Part shown: positions 44,001-51,880 of the stretch, piece after piece
How positions within the stretch are numbered: position 1 is the first letter of the stretch
Layout: every line of letters begins with the position of its first letter
DNA from: Diplonema papillatum
Taxonomy: Eukaryota > Euglenozoa > Diplonemea > Diplonemida > Diplonemidae
Reading direction: 5' to 3'
Length of the DNA: 64,000 nucleotides
Assembly: GCA_030068145.1 (NCBI GenBank)
Contig: JAPJBO010000946.1
Span: 22,725 to 86,724 of the forward strand
Made by a program: the position numbers and the translations under genes
The notes under the pieces: model-generated
What the model saw: the letters and a program-made list of their open reading frames with translations, nothing else
Told to the model about the DNA's origin: nothing
Database searches by the model: none

Positions 44001-47000
44001 ATCGGGCTGAGCATCGGGGAGTTTCGGGGAGTTTCGGGGAAGTGTCGGGGAACTTACCAGGAGCCTGGACCAGGTGGGTCTTTGCAGGGATTATCCTGTA
44101 TGGTTAAAATTTTTCGAGACTGGAGGTCCTATGAACATGCAATGTGAATAGCCTCTATTCGAGCCAACCCCACTTTTAAAAATGTACTGTTTTTGAACTA
44201 GATAATAGCGCGGAGCTGGATTTTTCCGTTTTTCGGATATCCTAACAACGACTATCTGGCGATGGTGGCATGAGTCACGGTCGGAGTTCTACTCCATGCA
44301 CAGGAAGAGTCCGTCCTTCTTCTTTCCTAGTTTGACAAAAGGAACAAAAGAACGACTTGCCCGTACAAGTAAATGCAGTTCTCGCCCCCTGCATGTCTTC
44401 CGTAGTTGCTTACTCAAAAAAAAAAAAAAAAAGATTTCATGCCTGTATGGTCCACTTCAACAGTGCGACGGTCTCCGGACCCACAGGTCCGCGGTTCGAT
44501 CCCCGCGCGAAGTGTTTTTTTCGGTTTGAAGTTTTGAGAATTTTTCGAGACTGGAGGTCCTATGAACATGCAATGTTCACCAGAACTTTGCTTCACCCGA
44601 ACTTCGCCCGAACTTTGCTTCGCCCGAACTTTGCTTCACCAGAACTTTGCTTCACCCGAACTTTGCTTCACCCGAACTTAGCTCCACCCGAACTTAGCTT
44701 CGCCCGAACTTTGTTTCGCCCGATCTTAGCTTCACCAGAACTTTGCTTCACCCGAACTTTGCTTCCCCCAGAACTTAGCTTCGCCCGGACTTTGTTTCGC
44801 CCGAACTTAGCTTGACCCGAACTTTGCTTCGCCCGAACTTTGCTTCACCAGAACTTAGCTTCGCCCGAACTTTGTTTCGCCCGAACTTTGCTTCCACCAG
44901 AACTTTGTTTCGCCCGAACTTTGCTTCACCAGAACTTTGCTTCATCCGAACTTTGCTTCCCCCAGAACTTAGCTTCGCCCGGACTTTGTTTCGCCCGAAC
45001 TTAGCTTGACCCGAACTTTGCTTCGCCCGAACTTTGCTTCACCAGAACTTAGCTTCGCCCGAACTTTGCTTCGCCCGAACTTTGCTTCCCCCAGAACTTT
45101 GTTTCGCCCGAACTTTGCTTCACCAGAACTTTGCTTCATCCGAACTTAGCTTCGCCCAGAACTTTGCTTCGCCCGAACTTTGTTTCGCCCGAACTTTGTT
45201 TCGCCCGAACTTAGCTTCACCAGAACTTTGCTTCACCCGAACTTAGCTTCGCCCGAACTTTGCTTCACCAGAACTTAGCTTCGCCCGAACTTTGCTTCAC
45301 CCGAACTTAGCTTCGCCGAACTTTGTTTCGCCCGATCTTAGCTTCACCAGAACGTCCGAACTTTGCTTCACCCAGAACTTAGCTTCGCCCGGACTTTGTT
45401 TCGCCCGAACTTAGCTTCACCTTCGCCCGAACTTTGCTTCACCAGAACTTTGCTCACCCGAACTTAGCTTCGCCCGAACTTTGCTTCGCCCGAACTTTGT
45501 TTCGCCCGAACTTAGCTTCACCCGAACTTTGCTTCACCAGAACTTAGCATTTCCCGAACTTAGCTTCGCCCGAACTTGCTTCGCCCGAACTTTGTTTCGC
45601 CCGAACTTAGCTTCACCCGAACTTTGCTTCACCAGAACTTAGCATTTCCCGAACTTAGCTTCGCCCGAACTTTGCTGTTCCCCGAACTTTAACTGCTGCC
45701 TCCAGTCTCGCCACGCGCCGGCCTTAGCCGAGCGCACGTACTTTTTTTCACCAGTTTGGCATTCTTATGTCAAACTCTCCAATCCCCTCTTGGGTTTTGG
45801 TTTGGGCAAAAAGTATTCGCGCCCGCCTGAACAAAAGCTTCTCGGTTTCAGAGCGGGAAAAGCAAATTGGCTACTGAGGCGGAATTTGGAAAACTGAGGC
45901 AAAATGAAGCTAATAGCCTGGTCAACAGGGCATTAGCTTCCCATTCCAAATTCCGTCAGCTGACGGAATTTGGAAATCCGGGCGGCTCAAAAAATAAAAA
46001 AAAAAAGTGCAAAAAACGACCTTCGATGAAAAAAGTCGTGGGGGTCCGGTGGAGGCGTGGGTTAGGCCAGCTGTGCCAAGCTGGCTGGCGGTCAGGGGCT
46101 GGCCATCGGTGGGTCGCCGCTGGGCATGGTGGGCTGACTGGCAGAAGTTTGGGGCTCCCGCCGGTGCTGAGCCGAGTGAGAGAGTCGAGGCTCAGAAGCA
46201 GCCCAGAATTCGTGACAGATTCTCTCCGAGTTGACACAAGTGCCTTGTTCCGTGTGATCTCCGGTCTGCATCTACTCGTGGCAATGATTTACCAGCACAC
46301 ACTATCTGAGTTGTGGATGAATTTGAAATGGGCTGTTGGCTTCAGGAGTTCGCACCAGGGGGAGCGGGGCGAGGGTCACACAGATGGCAAACGGTGCCAC
46401 CAGTACGTTGGTCGCATGTCTTACGCGACAAACGGACTGAGAAGTGCAAACTCGTTCTCCACCTGAGTACCGTACCGTTTGCCGGGGGGCGGTGCCCCCC
46501 GGACCCCCCCTTTTGGAAGGTTCGGGTGGCCTAAATAAACAAATCGATTTCAGAGCGGGGAAAGCAAATTGGCTATTGAGACGGAATTTGGAAAACTGAG
46601 GAAAAATGAAGCTAATAGCCTGCTGGTCAACGGGAAAAAGAAAAAAAAAACCATTGTGGCGGAGAAACACGTGTTGGGGGGATCCGCAGACATTCGTCAA
46701 CCGACTGTTTCTGCGGATACATGGTGATGACGCATTTGTCGCTGATGACGACGACAACGATGCCGACGTGACGACCTGGAAGGTCCCGACATGTGCATTG
46801 TGTGAGGGCAGATCATCAGCACACTAGGCCGTATTCTGCCAAAACATCAAGATGTTCTCACCCCTACCCCTTCTCCTGCACTTGTGTTCATGCGCCGTAA
46901 CAGCATCGGCAGCCCCTCGGGCTCATGGGCACGGTGGCAGCGGCAAAACAGGTCGGAATCGAGGCGCAGTGCGCTCTTCGACGTGTACAGGCGATTTTTG

Positions 47001-50000
47001 GCGAATCCATAAATTAAACTAGAAAGCGGGGTGTACAGGTCGGGGTGTACACTTTCGCAACATTAAAAGCCGGGTTGGCTCGAATAGAGGCTATTCACAT
47101 TGCATGTTCATAGGACCTCCAGTCTCGAAACATGGCCCGTAGGGGGGGGGGGTGTGGGGGTGTTTTATTTCTGGAAGGGTTCGGTTTTGGGGTCGGTTTC
47201 GGGTTCGGTTTCCAAATCTAATTCTGGAAGGTTCGGTTTCGGGTTCGGGTTTGGGGTCGGTTTTGGGTTCGGTTTTCAGATTTAATTCTGGAAGGTTCGG
47301 TTTTGGGGTCGGTTTCGGGTTCGGTTTTCAGATTTAATTCTGGAAGGTTCGGTTTTGGGGTCGGTTTTGGGGTCGGTTTTGGGGTCGGTTTTGGGTTCGG
47401 TTTTCAGATTTAATTCTGGAAGGTTCGGTTTCGGGGTCGGTTTTCGGTTCGGTTTTCGGTTCGGTTTTCGGTCTAAAAACTTGGACCCAGAATTTGGGTC
47501 CATAATTTTGGTCATAATTTTGGTCAAAATTTTTGGTCGAAAATTTCTGGTCAAAATTTTTGGGAAACTTACAAATATATGCGCGATAAACTGCCGAAAA
47601 AACTGTGCGCATACGAAACGTATGCGCGAAAAACTGTTTTTTTTACAAATATATGCGCGAAAAAACTAAAATTGACAAATATATGCGCGGTGCATATGTT
47701 TGTCAGTTTTAGTTTTTTCGCGCATATATTTGTAAAAAGAACAGTTTTTCGCGCATATATTTGTAAAAAACAGTTTTTTCGCGCATGTATTTGTAAAAAA
47801 CAGTTTTTTCGCGCATATGCCACAATTCTTGTTGGGAGACCCTTTCAAAAAAAATTCCCCCCAAAGTGCCTATTTCGAGTGTTTAGCCTCATTAAAGCCA
47901 TCAAAAGTGAATTCAGACGGGTTTTTGACGCCAAACACAGCATCGCGAGAATATGGGGTCCACAATGAATGTACTTCAACGTACTATACAAAATGACATA
48001 CACTCACACATTTGTAAAAATACCATGAAGTTCGTAGCCTATTATAGGGCCCACAAAGTGACTATTTCGGGTGTATGATGCCAAAAACAACGAGAGGTTC
48101 CACAACGGATGTACCATGCAGGGTCAAAACCTTGTGTCTTTTTGGAAATGGCCAAAAAAGAAATTCCGGAAAAAAATTGGGTTTTTTGAATTTTAAAATT
48201 TTGGAACAAAAACTGCGGTAATTTTTGATGAAGTTGAGCAATTTTTTTTTTTCCATTTTTGGGGGCCACCAGCCCCGTGGCAGTGTTTCAAAAAGACACA
48301 AGGTACGAGCGCGGAAATCCGCCACCCGCCATTCGGCTAGAGTGCAAGAACACAATTGCGAAGCGTACTACAAACGGATAGTGTTACAAAGGCGAACGAA
48401 TCATGCGAGAACCTATGGAGGGGCCCCTCGACAGCTTTCAGAACACGGCATAGTAAGTCAAGAGTCGGATAAGCGTGTGCACATTCTACTCCCGTTTGAT
48501 CTGCATTTTCCACCTTGCCCCCCTTTCTTTGATCTGCTGTGTGTATTTGCAAAACAGTTCCGGCACGGCGGGTTTGCGGGTTTGCGGGTTAGGGTTTGCG
48601 GGTTAGGGTGCGCGGGTTGGCGGGTTTGCGGGTTAGAGTACGCGGGTTTGCGGGGTTTGCGGGTTAGGGTACGCGGGTTGGCGGGTTTGCGGGTTAGGGT
48701 ACGCGGGTTTGCGGGTCTCGGTATGCGGGTATTAGGGTTGGCGGGTTCGGGTATGCGGGTTTGCGGGGTTTGCGGGTTAGGGTATGCGAAGGTTTGCGGG
48801 TTAGGGTATGCGGGTTTGCGGGTCTGGGTATGCCAGCCTCCAGTGATGAGAGGCGCTCGTGCGCGAAAAAACTTTTTTTTTTTTTTTTTTTACAAATATA
48901 TGCGCGAAAAAACTGTTTTTTACAAATATATGCGCGAAAAAACTGTTTTTTTTACAAATATATGCGCGAAAAAACTGTTTTTTTTTACAAATATATGCGC
49001 GAAAAAACTAAAATTTACAAATATATGCACCGCGCATATATTTGTAAATTTTAGTTTTTCGCGCATATCCTGGTATATTACCCAAAAAATTTTGACCAAA
49101 ATTTTTTGACCAAAAATTTTGGGTAATATACCGATCTGGATATGTGCGAAAAACTAAAATTTACAAATATATGCGCGGTGCATATATTTGTAAATTTTAG
49201 TTTTTTCGCGCATATATTTGTAAAAAAAAACAGTTTTTTCGCGCATATATTTGTAAAAAACAGTTTTTTCGCGCATATATTTGTAAAAAAAAAAAAAAAG
49301 TTTTTTCGCGCACTACAAATACGTTTTCTTTGCAACAAAAGCAGAGCGCCTCTTATCACTGGAGGCTGGCATACCCAGACCCGCAAACCCGCATACCCTA
49401 ACCCGCAAACCCCGCAAACCCGCATACCCGAACCCGCCAACCCTAATACCCGCATACCGAGACCCGCAAACCCGCATACCCTAACCCGCAAACCCCGCAA
49501 ACCCGCATACCCTTACCCGCAAACCCCGCAAACCCGCCGCCGTGCCGGAACTGTTTTGCAAATACACACAGCAGATCAAAGAAAGGGGGGCAAGGTGGAA
49601 AATGCAGATCAAACGGGAGTAGAATGTGCACACGCTTATCCGACTCTTGACTTACTATGCCGTGTTCTGAAAGCTGTCGAGGGGCCCCTCCATAGGTTCT
49701 CGCATGATTCGTTCGCCTTTGTAACACTATCCGTTTGTAGTACGCTTCGCAATTGTGTTCTTGCACTCTAGCCGAATGGCGGGTGGCGGATTTCCGCGCT
49801 CGGGCGCAAGACACAATTATGCTGCTTTTGCAGTGCAAGCCGAACCCGGTTCGCGACTTCGGTTGCGGTAAAGTGTTACAAGGTCTTCGGCTTTCAGATC
49901 CGGATACGCGTATGCAACAGATAGTTAGAGGTCACTTGAAGGATACCCGTGTGCAGCATTCGAAAGAGTTTGCGTATCTGGAGTCTTTTTTTTGGGGGGG

Positions 50001-51092
50001 GGAAACCCTTTTGACCCGATATTTTAGTGTTATTTTTTGAGAAGATTTTCGAAACATCCCGAAGATATTCGTCGTCGTCGAATCCTGATATTCGTCCAGC
50101 ATAGTTGTCGTCCAGGTTACTGACCGTGAGAAGGGGTTCCAAGTACATGCTGTCAATTCTGTCTGAGTGCGCGACGCAGTTTACTGATAGCCACCGCGTG
50201 CCTTCTGTGCCAGGGGTCGGATACGTTTACTTGCTGACCGGTGCTAACGTTGTAGAAGGCCCACCTATCAGCCTGAGTTCAGCTCCACAAGGTTCGTTTC
50301 GTTAAGGCAACTCATGATCACTTCGGTGTGAGGGATTAGTCCTGTTAGAAACTACGTGTGGGCGCCTGCTCCGTTGCGTGGTCTTCTCTCCGTACAGCGT
50401 TCCACGTCTGGAAGGTCCTTGCGTTCAGTTCGCGCTTCCTGTGGGCACAAAGACAGTTGATGACTTCAGGAAGGAATCAGCCATTCTTGCGTGATGTAAT
50501 GTGGAGCTGCAGATTCCGTCTGTTGCCACCTTGCCTTGGGTTGTTAGCCCACCGTCCTCCCCGGTTCTGGGTTCGGTTCCGAGTTCGGTCTATCGGGTTC
50601 GGTTCCGAGTCCGGTTTCCTATCGGGCATCGGTTCTGGGTTCGGTCTATCAGGCACTGGTTCGGTTTCGTGGGTCGGCTTCCCGGTTCGGTTTCGGTTCA
50701 GTTTCGGGTTCGGTTTTGGGTTCGGTTTCCAAAACTAATTCTGGATGGTTCGGTTTCGGGTTCGGTTTTGGGTTCGGTTTCCAAGTTCGGTTTCCAAAAC
50801 TCATTCTGGAAGGTTCGGTTTCGGGTTCGGTTCGGTTTTGGGTTCGGTTTCCAAAACTAATTCTGGATGGTTCGGTTTTGGGTTCGGTTTTGGGTTCGGT
50901 TTCCAAATATAATTCTGGAAGGTTCGGTTTCGGGTTCGGTTTTGGGTTCGGTGTTGGGTTCGGTTTCCAAATCTAATTCTGGAAGGTTCGGTTTTGGGTT
51001 CGGTTTTGAGGTCGGTTTTGGGGTCGGTTTCAAAACCGAAACCGAAACCGACCCCAAAACCGAACCCTTCCAGAAATAAAACACCCCGACCC

Positions 51093-51123
<31 letters not shown>

Positions 51124-51880
51124 CCTGCAGAAATAGGGGAAGGTTATCATCATTGGCGCAGAGCCGATAGGCCTTTGCTCGAACTTCGTTCCAGACGGGT
51201 TCAGTTGAGGAGCGGCAGACGTTGGTTTTTGCAACCGGTATCATCCGCGATGCCTGCACACGGCTGATGAGGACAAATGCGTTCGGTGCTGCACGTCCTC
51301 TGCGGGACAAGTTCTTGGCCGATATCTCCATGACAATCTCTTCCTGGACGTTTGCTACTTGTTGTGCAGTCAGGACAATGGACCCTACAGGCTTCCCGGA
51401 GCCGCCAGGGTGGACCAGAGGAACGAGGACGGATGAAGGTGCTGCGAGGCTGAGCGACTCTAGATCGACTTCGCATTTTGCCAAGAGTAGCTGATCATCG
51501 TCCTTGGAGACCGCAGAGCTTTCGTGGTGCACGAAAAAGACAATATCGTGGTTCAGTTCTTTCAGCACGGTGTCCATAATCGCAGTCACAAACATCGGAT
51601 TCGCGGAGTTTCGCACGGTTTCCGTTCGCCCGAGGATTTCGTCGCCATCTGCATGCCCTTTTCCGAGCACTTTCGCCACCACAAAAGGGGAGTACTTGGT
51701 GAAATTCGCACGTTCCGGCAAGCCGCGGCACTCGACGGTGATCTCGACCGGGTAACTTTCGCCGGTCACGTCTTGCAGCAGCTCTTCAACAGCAAGTCGC
51801 TCATCAACAGCATCGTGCTCCCCCAGGTCGAGTTCCTGGCGCCCAAAGAGGCCGGTGCATATGCTGATGACCTGGCCCAT
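33522..51880 (-). CDS. Copine-like protein, 2 exons, 761 aa
   Basis: Exon 1 (51880-51125) gives 252 residues and exon 2 (35051-33522) gives 509 plus TGA; the join is phase 0, CTGCAG|GTGTGC to ACCCAG|GTTTTT. The protein begins MGQVISIC, a candidate N-myristoylation and palmitoylation site. C2A spans about residues 40-170 and C2B about 185-300; the copine A domain spans about 320-560 with a MIDAS-type DMSAS at 332; a Ser/Pro/Arg-rich tail of about 195 residues follows. Copines are calcium-dependent membrane-binding proteins in signalling and trafficking. Here the usual Asp residues of the C2 loops are mostly replaced (CRGLPERANF, FFVHHESS, RGRAAPNAF), so calcium binding may be weak or absent. 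The 16-kb intron splits C2B and is full of mobile elements. Confidence 0.85.
35537..36001 (-). pseudogene. hAT transposase C-terminal remnant 1
   Basis: The minus strand reads LREEYPRTTELLNMSLLP. After a one-base shift it continues PLANATSERLFSQLKLVKT, the hAT dimerisation hallmark, then MEDATLQELLTLANV and QSFIAVRDRRLQF. The frameshift and missing upstream part show it is dead. It differs in sequence from the element at 21439. Confidence 0.8.
36020..36185 (-). repeat. Dispersed repeat E, short inverted copy
   Basis: The words TGTGCTGGTAAATCRYTGG, GGAGATCAC and GGGCTGCYTCTGA in this order match 6270-6380 and, inverted, 46195-46300. Confidence 0.5.
36300..36450. repeat. 20-bp C-rich tandem repeat
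   Basis: GCCCCACAGCCCTGCCCAGC repeats about four times at 36350-36430, within a wider C-rich stretch from 36250. Confidence 0.8.
36505..36560. repeat. Palindrome AAATTCCGTCA/TGACGGAATTT
   Basis: CAAATTCCGTCAGTTGACGG and its completion form a palindrome of about 28 bases, flanked by GAGCCGCCCGGATTT on the left and GGAATGGGAAGCTAATGCCC on the right. The same block is at 39505-39555 and 45925-45985, where it begins family E copies. Confidence 0.75.
36632..37052 (-). repeat. Dispersed repeat C, copy 1 (inverted)
   Basis: Reverse complement of 42253-42628. Shared landmarks are GCGCCTTCGGCGCGATG, GGTCCTGTTTGACNGTTGAG, CAGCCGCTGCCGTTCAATTG, and GCAGATTTAGNCCGTCGGTC. It contains the hairpin CGCGCCTTCGGCGCG. 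Confidence 0.8.
37055..37475. repeat. Dispersed repeat D, copy 1
   Basis: Shares GGGCTCAAATTTAATTCACA and TTTTCCGGTAAGGAGTGGGC to GTGAAAGTTCGTAAG with 58026-58225. The copy at 58 kb lacks the middle, so this is the longer form. A direct repeat of CGGAACGTGCGG-like words is at its start. Confidence 0.75.
37476..37700. other. No recognised feature
   Basis: Short non-coding stretch between repeat D and the TIR element at 37701. Confidence 0.3.
37701..38800 (-). mobile_element. 1.1-kb TIR element, possibly Tc1/mariner-like
   Basis: The ends ACATACCGTCCCGCTCTTAA and TTAAGAGCGGGACGGTATGT are perfect inverted copies, continuing into ATTTAT. A TA lies at each junction, if CCGTCCCGC is taken as the true end. 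It carries a minus-strand coding remnant (38670-38031). The superfamily is a guess from the TA. Confidence 0.6.
38031..38670 (-). pseudogene. Transposon-encoded protein remnant with AT-hook
   Basis: The first frame reads MASVPELFRAVDERALDD to RKLTWRKRWG. A second frame continues IVYSWAASGVHRALGLQQP, FDKYKALYDEEKNW and then KRGPGRPPSKAKPP (an AT-hook-like motif) and QPTLNSFFAKKR, with stop at 38031. A frameshift around 38440-38520 separates them. No catalytic core is present. The setting inside the TIR element suggests a DNA-binding protein of the transposon. Confidence 0.5.
38801..39044. other. No recognised feature
   Basis: Short non-coding stretch between the TIR element and the CGTACGG-rich repeats. 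Confidence 0.3.
39045..39160. repeat. ACGTGCGGAAACAC minisatellite
   Basis: CATGCGGAAAACACGTGCGG and variants (ACGTACGGAA) repeat about seven times, with some inverted forms (TTCCGTACG) near 39137. Confidence 0.7.
39168..39490. repeat. Dispersed repeat J, copy 1
   Basis: Reverse complement of 41825-42262. Shared are ACCGTGGACCTATTATCATA, GACTGTCTGTTTNCGATTTT, CGGTCTAAATCTGCAAANCC and AAGCCTTCAAACTAATACCC. Both copies lack a long open frame. Confidence 0.8.
39508..40080 (+). repeat. Dispersed repeat E, copy 2
   Basis: Closely matches 45928-46525 from TTCCATTCCAAATTCCGTCAG-type palindrome through CTTCGATGAAAAAAGTCGTG, GAGCCGAGTGAGAGAGTCG and GAAAGGTTCGG at the end. It includes GC hairpins (CCGGGGGGCGGAGCCCCCCGG) near 40029. 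Confidence 0.8.
40081..41105. other. Unrecognised intron sequence
   Basis: 40140-40195 has a few units of the AAGTTCGGGCGAA minisatellite word. 40290-40340 has a GC hairpin CCCCCGGGCTTCGCCCCCG. No coding signal is convincing. Confidence 0.4.
41118..41487 (-). pseudogene. hAT transposase N-terminal remnant 2
   Basis: Reads MSLAAFGFSGAATGPDDNTL then YDYSNWKGPKLENRLS. After a shift it continues SPERCPATGTNRLKNAQLF, matching the start of the intact transposase at 21845 (MSLASFGF, DYANWRGPKLEKQ, GTGSNRLKNAELL). Only the first about 70 residues remain. Confidence 0.8.
41488..41824. other. No recognised gene
   Basis: Non-coding sequence between the hAT remnant and repeat J copy 2. The part near 41735-41815 has AAAAAATCTTTTTT- and GGTGAACAGG-like words that may be the decayed other end of the hAT remnant. 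Confidence 0.35.
41825..42262 (-). repeat. Dispersed repeat J, copy 2 (inverted)
   Basis: Inverted partner of 39168-39490, with a longer middle (41940-42110). It abuts repeat C copy 2 at GTGCACCGCC. Confidence 0.8.
42253..42628 (+). repeat. Dispersed repeat C, copy 2
   Basis: Forward partner of 36632-37052. Starts CGTGCTTACAACAAAATTTT and ends near CGGAAACTAATCCCCTGG. Confidence 0.8.
42918..43300 (-). pseudogene. hAT transposase C-terminal remnant 3
   Basis: The minus strand reads LVATYPSGTSAVERSFSVL then KDTLDLLRNRLTSGHLD, the hAT dimerisation motif, followed by VEMVPSRRLNFVQA and stop. Upstream pieces (ENEMTLEEVLNGFVIGTRN) are in another frame. It belongs to yet another hAT lineage. Confidence 0.75.
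43301..44105. other. Low-complexity intron sequence
   Basis: 43840-43985 is a C-rich CACCYRCCYRCC-like microsatellite stretch. 44005-44055 has CGGGGAGTTT repeated. No gene is seen. Confidence 0.5.
44452..44513 (+). tRNA. tRNA-like sequence (SINE-head type), not a confident tRNA
   Basis: CACTTC at the start pairs with GAAGTG at the end. CGGAC and GTCCG form an anticodon-like stem with a 6-base loop. GGTTCGATCC is a good B box. GTGTTTTTTT follows and could stop RNA polymerase III. The D arm and the loop size are not canonical, so no amino acid is assigned. It sits in element F. Confidence 0.4.
44580..45690. repeat. 16-bp minisatellite, about 70 units
   Basis: The unit is CGAACTTTGCTTCGCC with variants (TTAGCTTC, TTTGTTTC, CACCAGAA). 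The frame can read FARTLLRPNFASPEL-like repeats, but the 16-base period means no constant reading. Higher-order blocks of variant units recur, suggesting amplification of groups of units. Confidence 0.95.
45928..46525 (+). repeat. Dispersed repeat E, copy 3
   Basis: Matches 39508-40080 over nearly its full length with scattered differences. It is preceded by GAAGCTAATAGCCTGGTCAA and followed by a second GGAATTTGGAAAACTGAGG at 46583. Confidence 0.8.
46526..47067. other. Unrecognised intron sequence
   Basis: 46575-46635 repeats the end words of family E. 46690-46830 has a short open frame (DDDDNDADVTTW) without a family. Nothing else is seen. Confidence 0.35.
47068..47135 (-). repeat. Element F end fragment
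   Basis: Carries GGCTCGAATAGAGGCTATTC and ACCTCCAGTCTCGAAA, matching the same end at 57600-57672. Confidence 0.75.
47150..47475. repeat. GGTTCGG-type minisatellite G, copy 1
   Basis: Units such as GGTTCGGTTTTGGGGTCGG alternate with a TTAATTCTGGAAGGTTCGG spacer about every 60-100 bases. Its start GTGTTTTATTTCTGGAAGG is also found, inverted, at 51065-51085 beside array copy 2. Confidence 0.9.
47476..47830. repeat. AATTTTGGTC and ACAAATATATGCGCG inverted arrays
   Basis: 47495-47565 repeats TCAAAATTTTTGG-like words. From 47570, units with ACAAATATATGCGCGAAAA run to about 47690 and then in inverted form to 47825, making a hairpin centred on GCGCGGTGCAT. The same unit is used inside the fold-back at 48306-49802. 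Confidence 0.85.
48115..48302 (+). mobile_element. hAT-family MITE, right end truncated
   Basis: Starts CATGCAGGGTCAAAACC and runs through the family's internal sequence to AAAAAGACACAAG. The last about 16 bases of the right TIR are missing. GTAC occurs on both sides (48111-48114 and 48303-48306), as a target duplication would. Confidence 0.75.
48306..49802. repeat. Fold-back palindrome, 1.5 kb, identical 266-bp arms
   Basis: The outer arms 48306-48571 and 49537-49802 read as exact reverse complements by eye. Inside each arm is a G-rich tandem array (GCGGGTTTGCGGGTTAGGGT), then an AT-rich array with ACAAATATATGCGCG, then a centre around 49085-49135 of AATTTTGACC/GGTCAAAATT words. The left arm is longer by several tandem units. 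The 266-bp part has one open frame (HNCEAYYKRIVLQRRTNHAR) without a known family. Confidence 0.95.
49803..50555. other. Unrecognised intron sequence
   Basis: A G run at 49990-50000 and AT-rich flanks. No gene or clear repeat is seen. Confidence 0.3.
50556..51090. repeat. GGTTCGG-type minisatellite G, copy 2
   Basis: GGTTCGGTTTTGGGTTCGG units with a TTCTGGAWGGTTCGG spacer about every 60 bases in plus orientation. At about 51031 the array flips (CAAAACCGAAACCGAAACCG) and ends TTCCAGAAATAAAACACCCC, the inverted form of the copy 1 start. Confidence 0.9.
51093..51119. repeat. 27-base G run
   Basis: Pure G on the plus strand (C on the copine transcript), starting 6 bases inside the intron from the copine exon 1 donor. 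It becomes a long C tract in the pre-mRNA. The length may be an assembly estimate. Confidence 0.9.
51125..51880 (-). CDS. Copine exon 1: N-terminus, C2A, first part of C2B
   Basis: 756 bases, 252 codons from the ATG at 51880. It shows YPVEITVECRGL (C2A strand 1), SANPMFVTAIM, HDIVFFVHHES, then EEIVMEISAKNLSRRG (C2B strand 1), STEPVWNEVRAKAY and the end NLPLFLQ. The donor lies 5 bases from a 27-base G run in the intron. The upstream sequence 51881-52100 should hold the promoter. Confidence 0.85.

Larger units (their letters stand above)
44106..45755 (+). mobile_element. Dispersed element F, copy 1, with tRNA-like part and minisatellite
   Basis: The left end has TTTCGAGACTGGAGGTCCTA then GAATAGCCTCTATTCGAGCC. 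The right end has TGCCTCCAGTCTCGCCACGC; CGAGACTGGAGG is shared in inverted form by both ends. Between lie a tRNA-like sequence (44452-44513) and the 16-bp array. A second copy in inverse orientation is at 56722-57672, and an end fragment at 47068-47135. Confidence 0.7.
35052..51124. other. Copine intron, 16 kb, repeat-filled
   Basis: Bounded by the donor CAG|GTGTGC and the acceptor TACCCAG|G. The contents are listed separately: three hAT remnants, a TA-flanked TIR element, paired dispersed repeats, minisatellites and a fold-back palindrome. Bases 35090-35130 share a GGATTTCCAAATTCCGTCAG end with the family E repeats. Confidence 0.75.

Noticed and set aside
44452..44513. A true tRNA gene
   Set aside because: Non-canonical anticodon loop and D arm; position inside a repeated element points to a SINE-like head.
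44580..45690. Repeat protein reading TLLRPNFASPEL-like units
   Set aside because: The unit is 16 bases, so the frame changes every copy; a minisatellite explains it.
48572..48840. Interstitial telomere
   Set aside because: GGGTTAGGGT words are mixed with GCGGGTTTGC units and mirrored in the second arm of a palindrome, so it is an internal array of the fold-back, not a plain telomere repeat.
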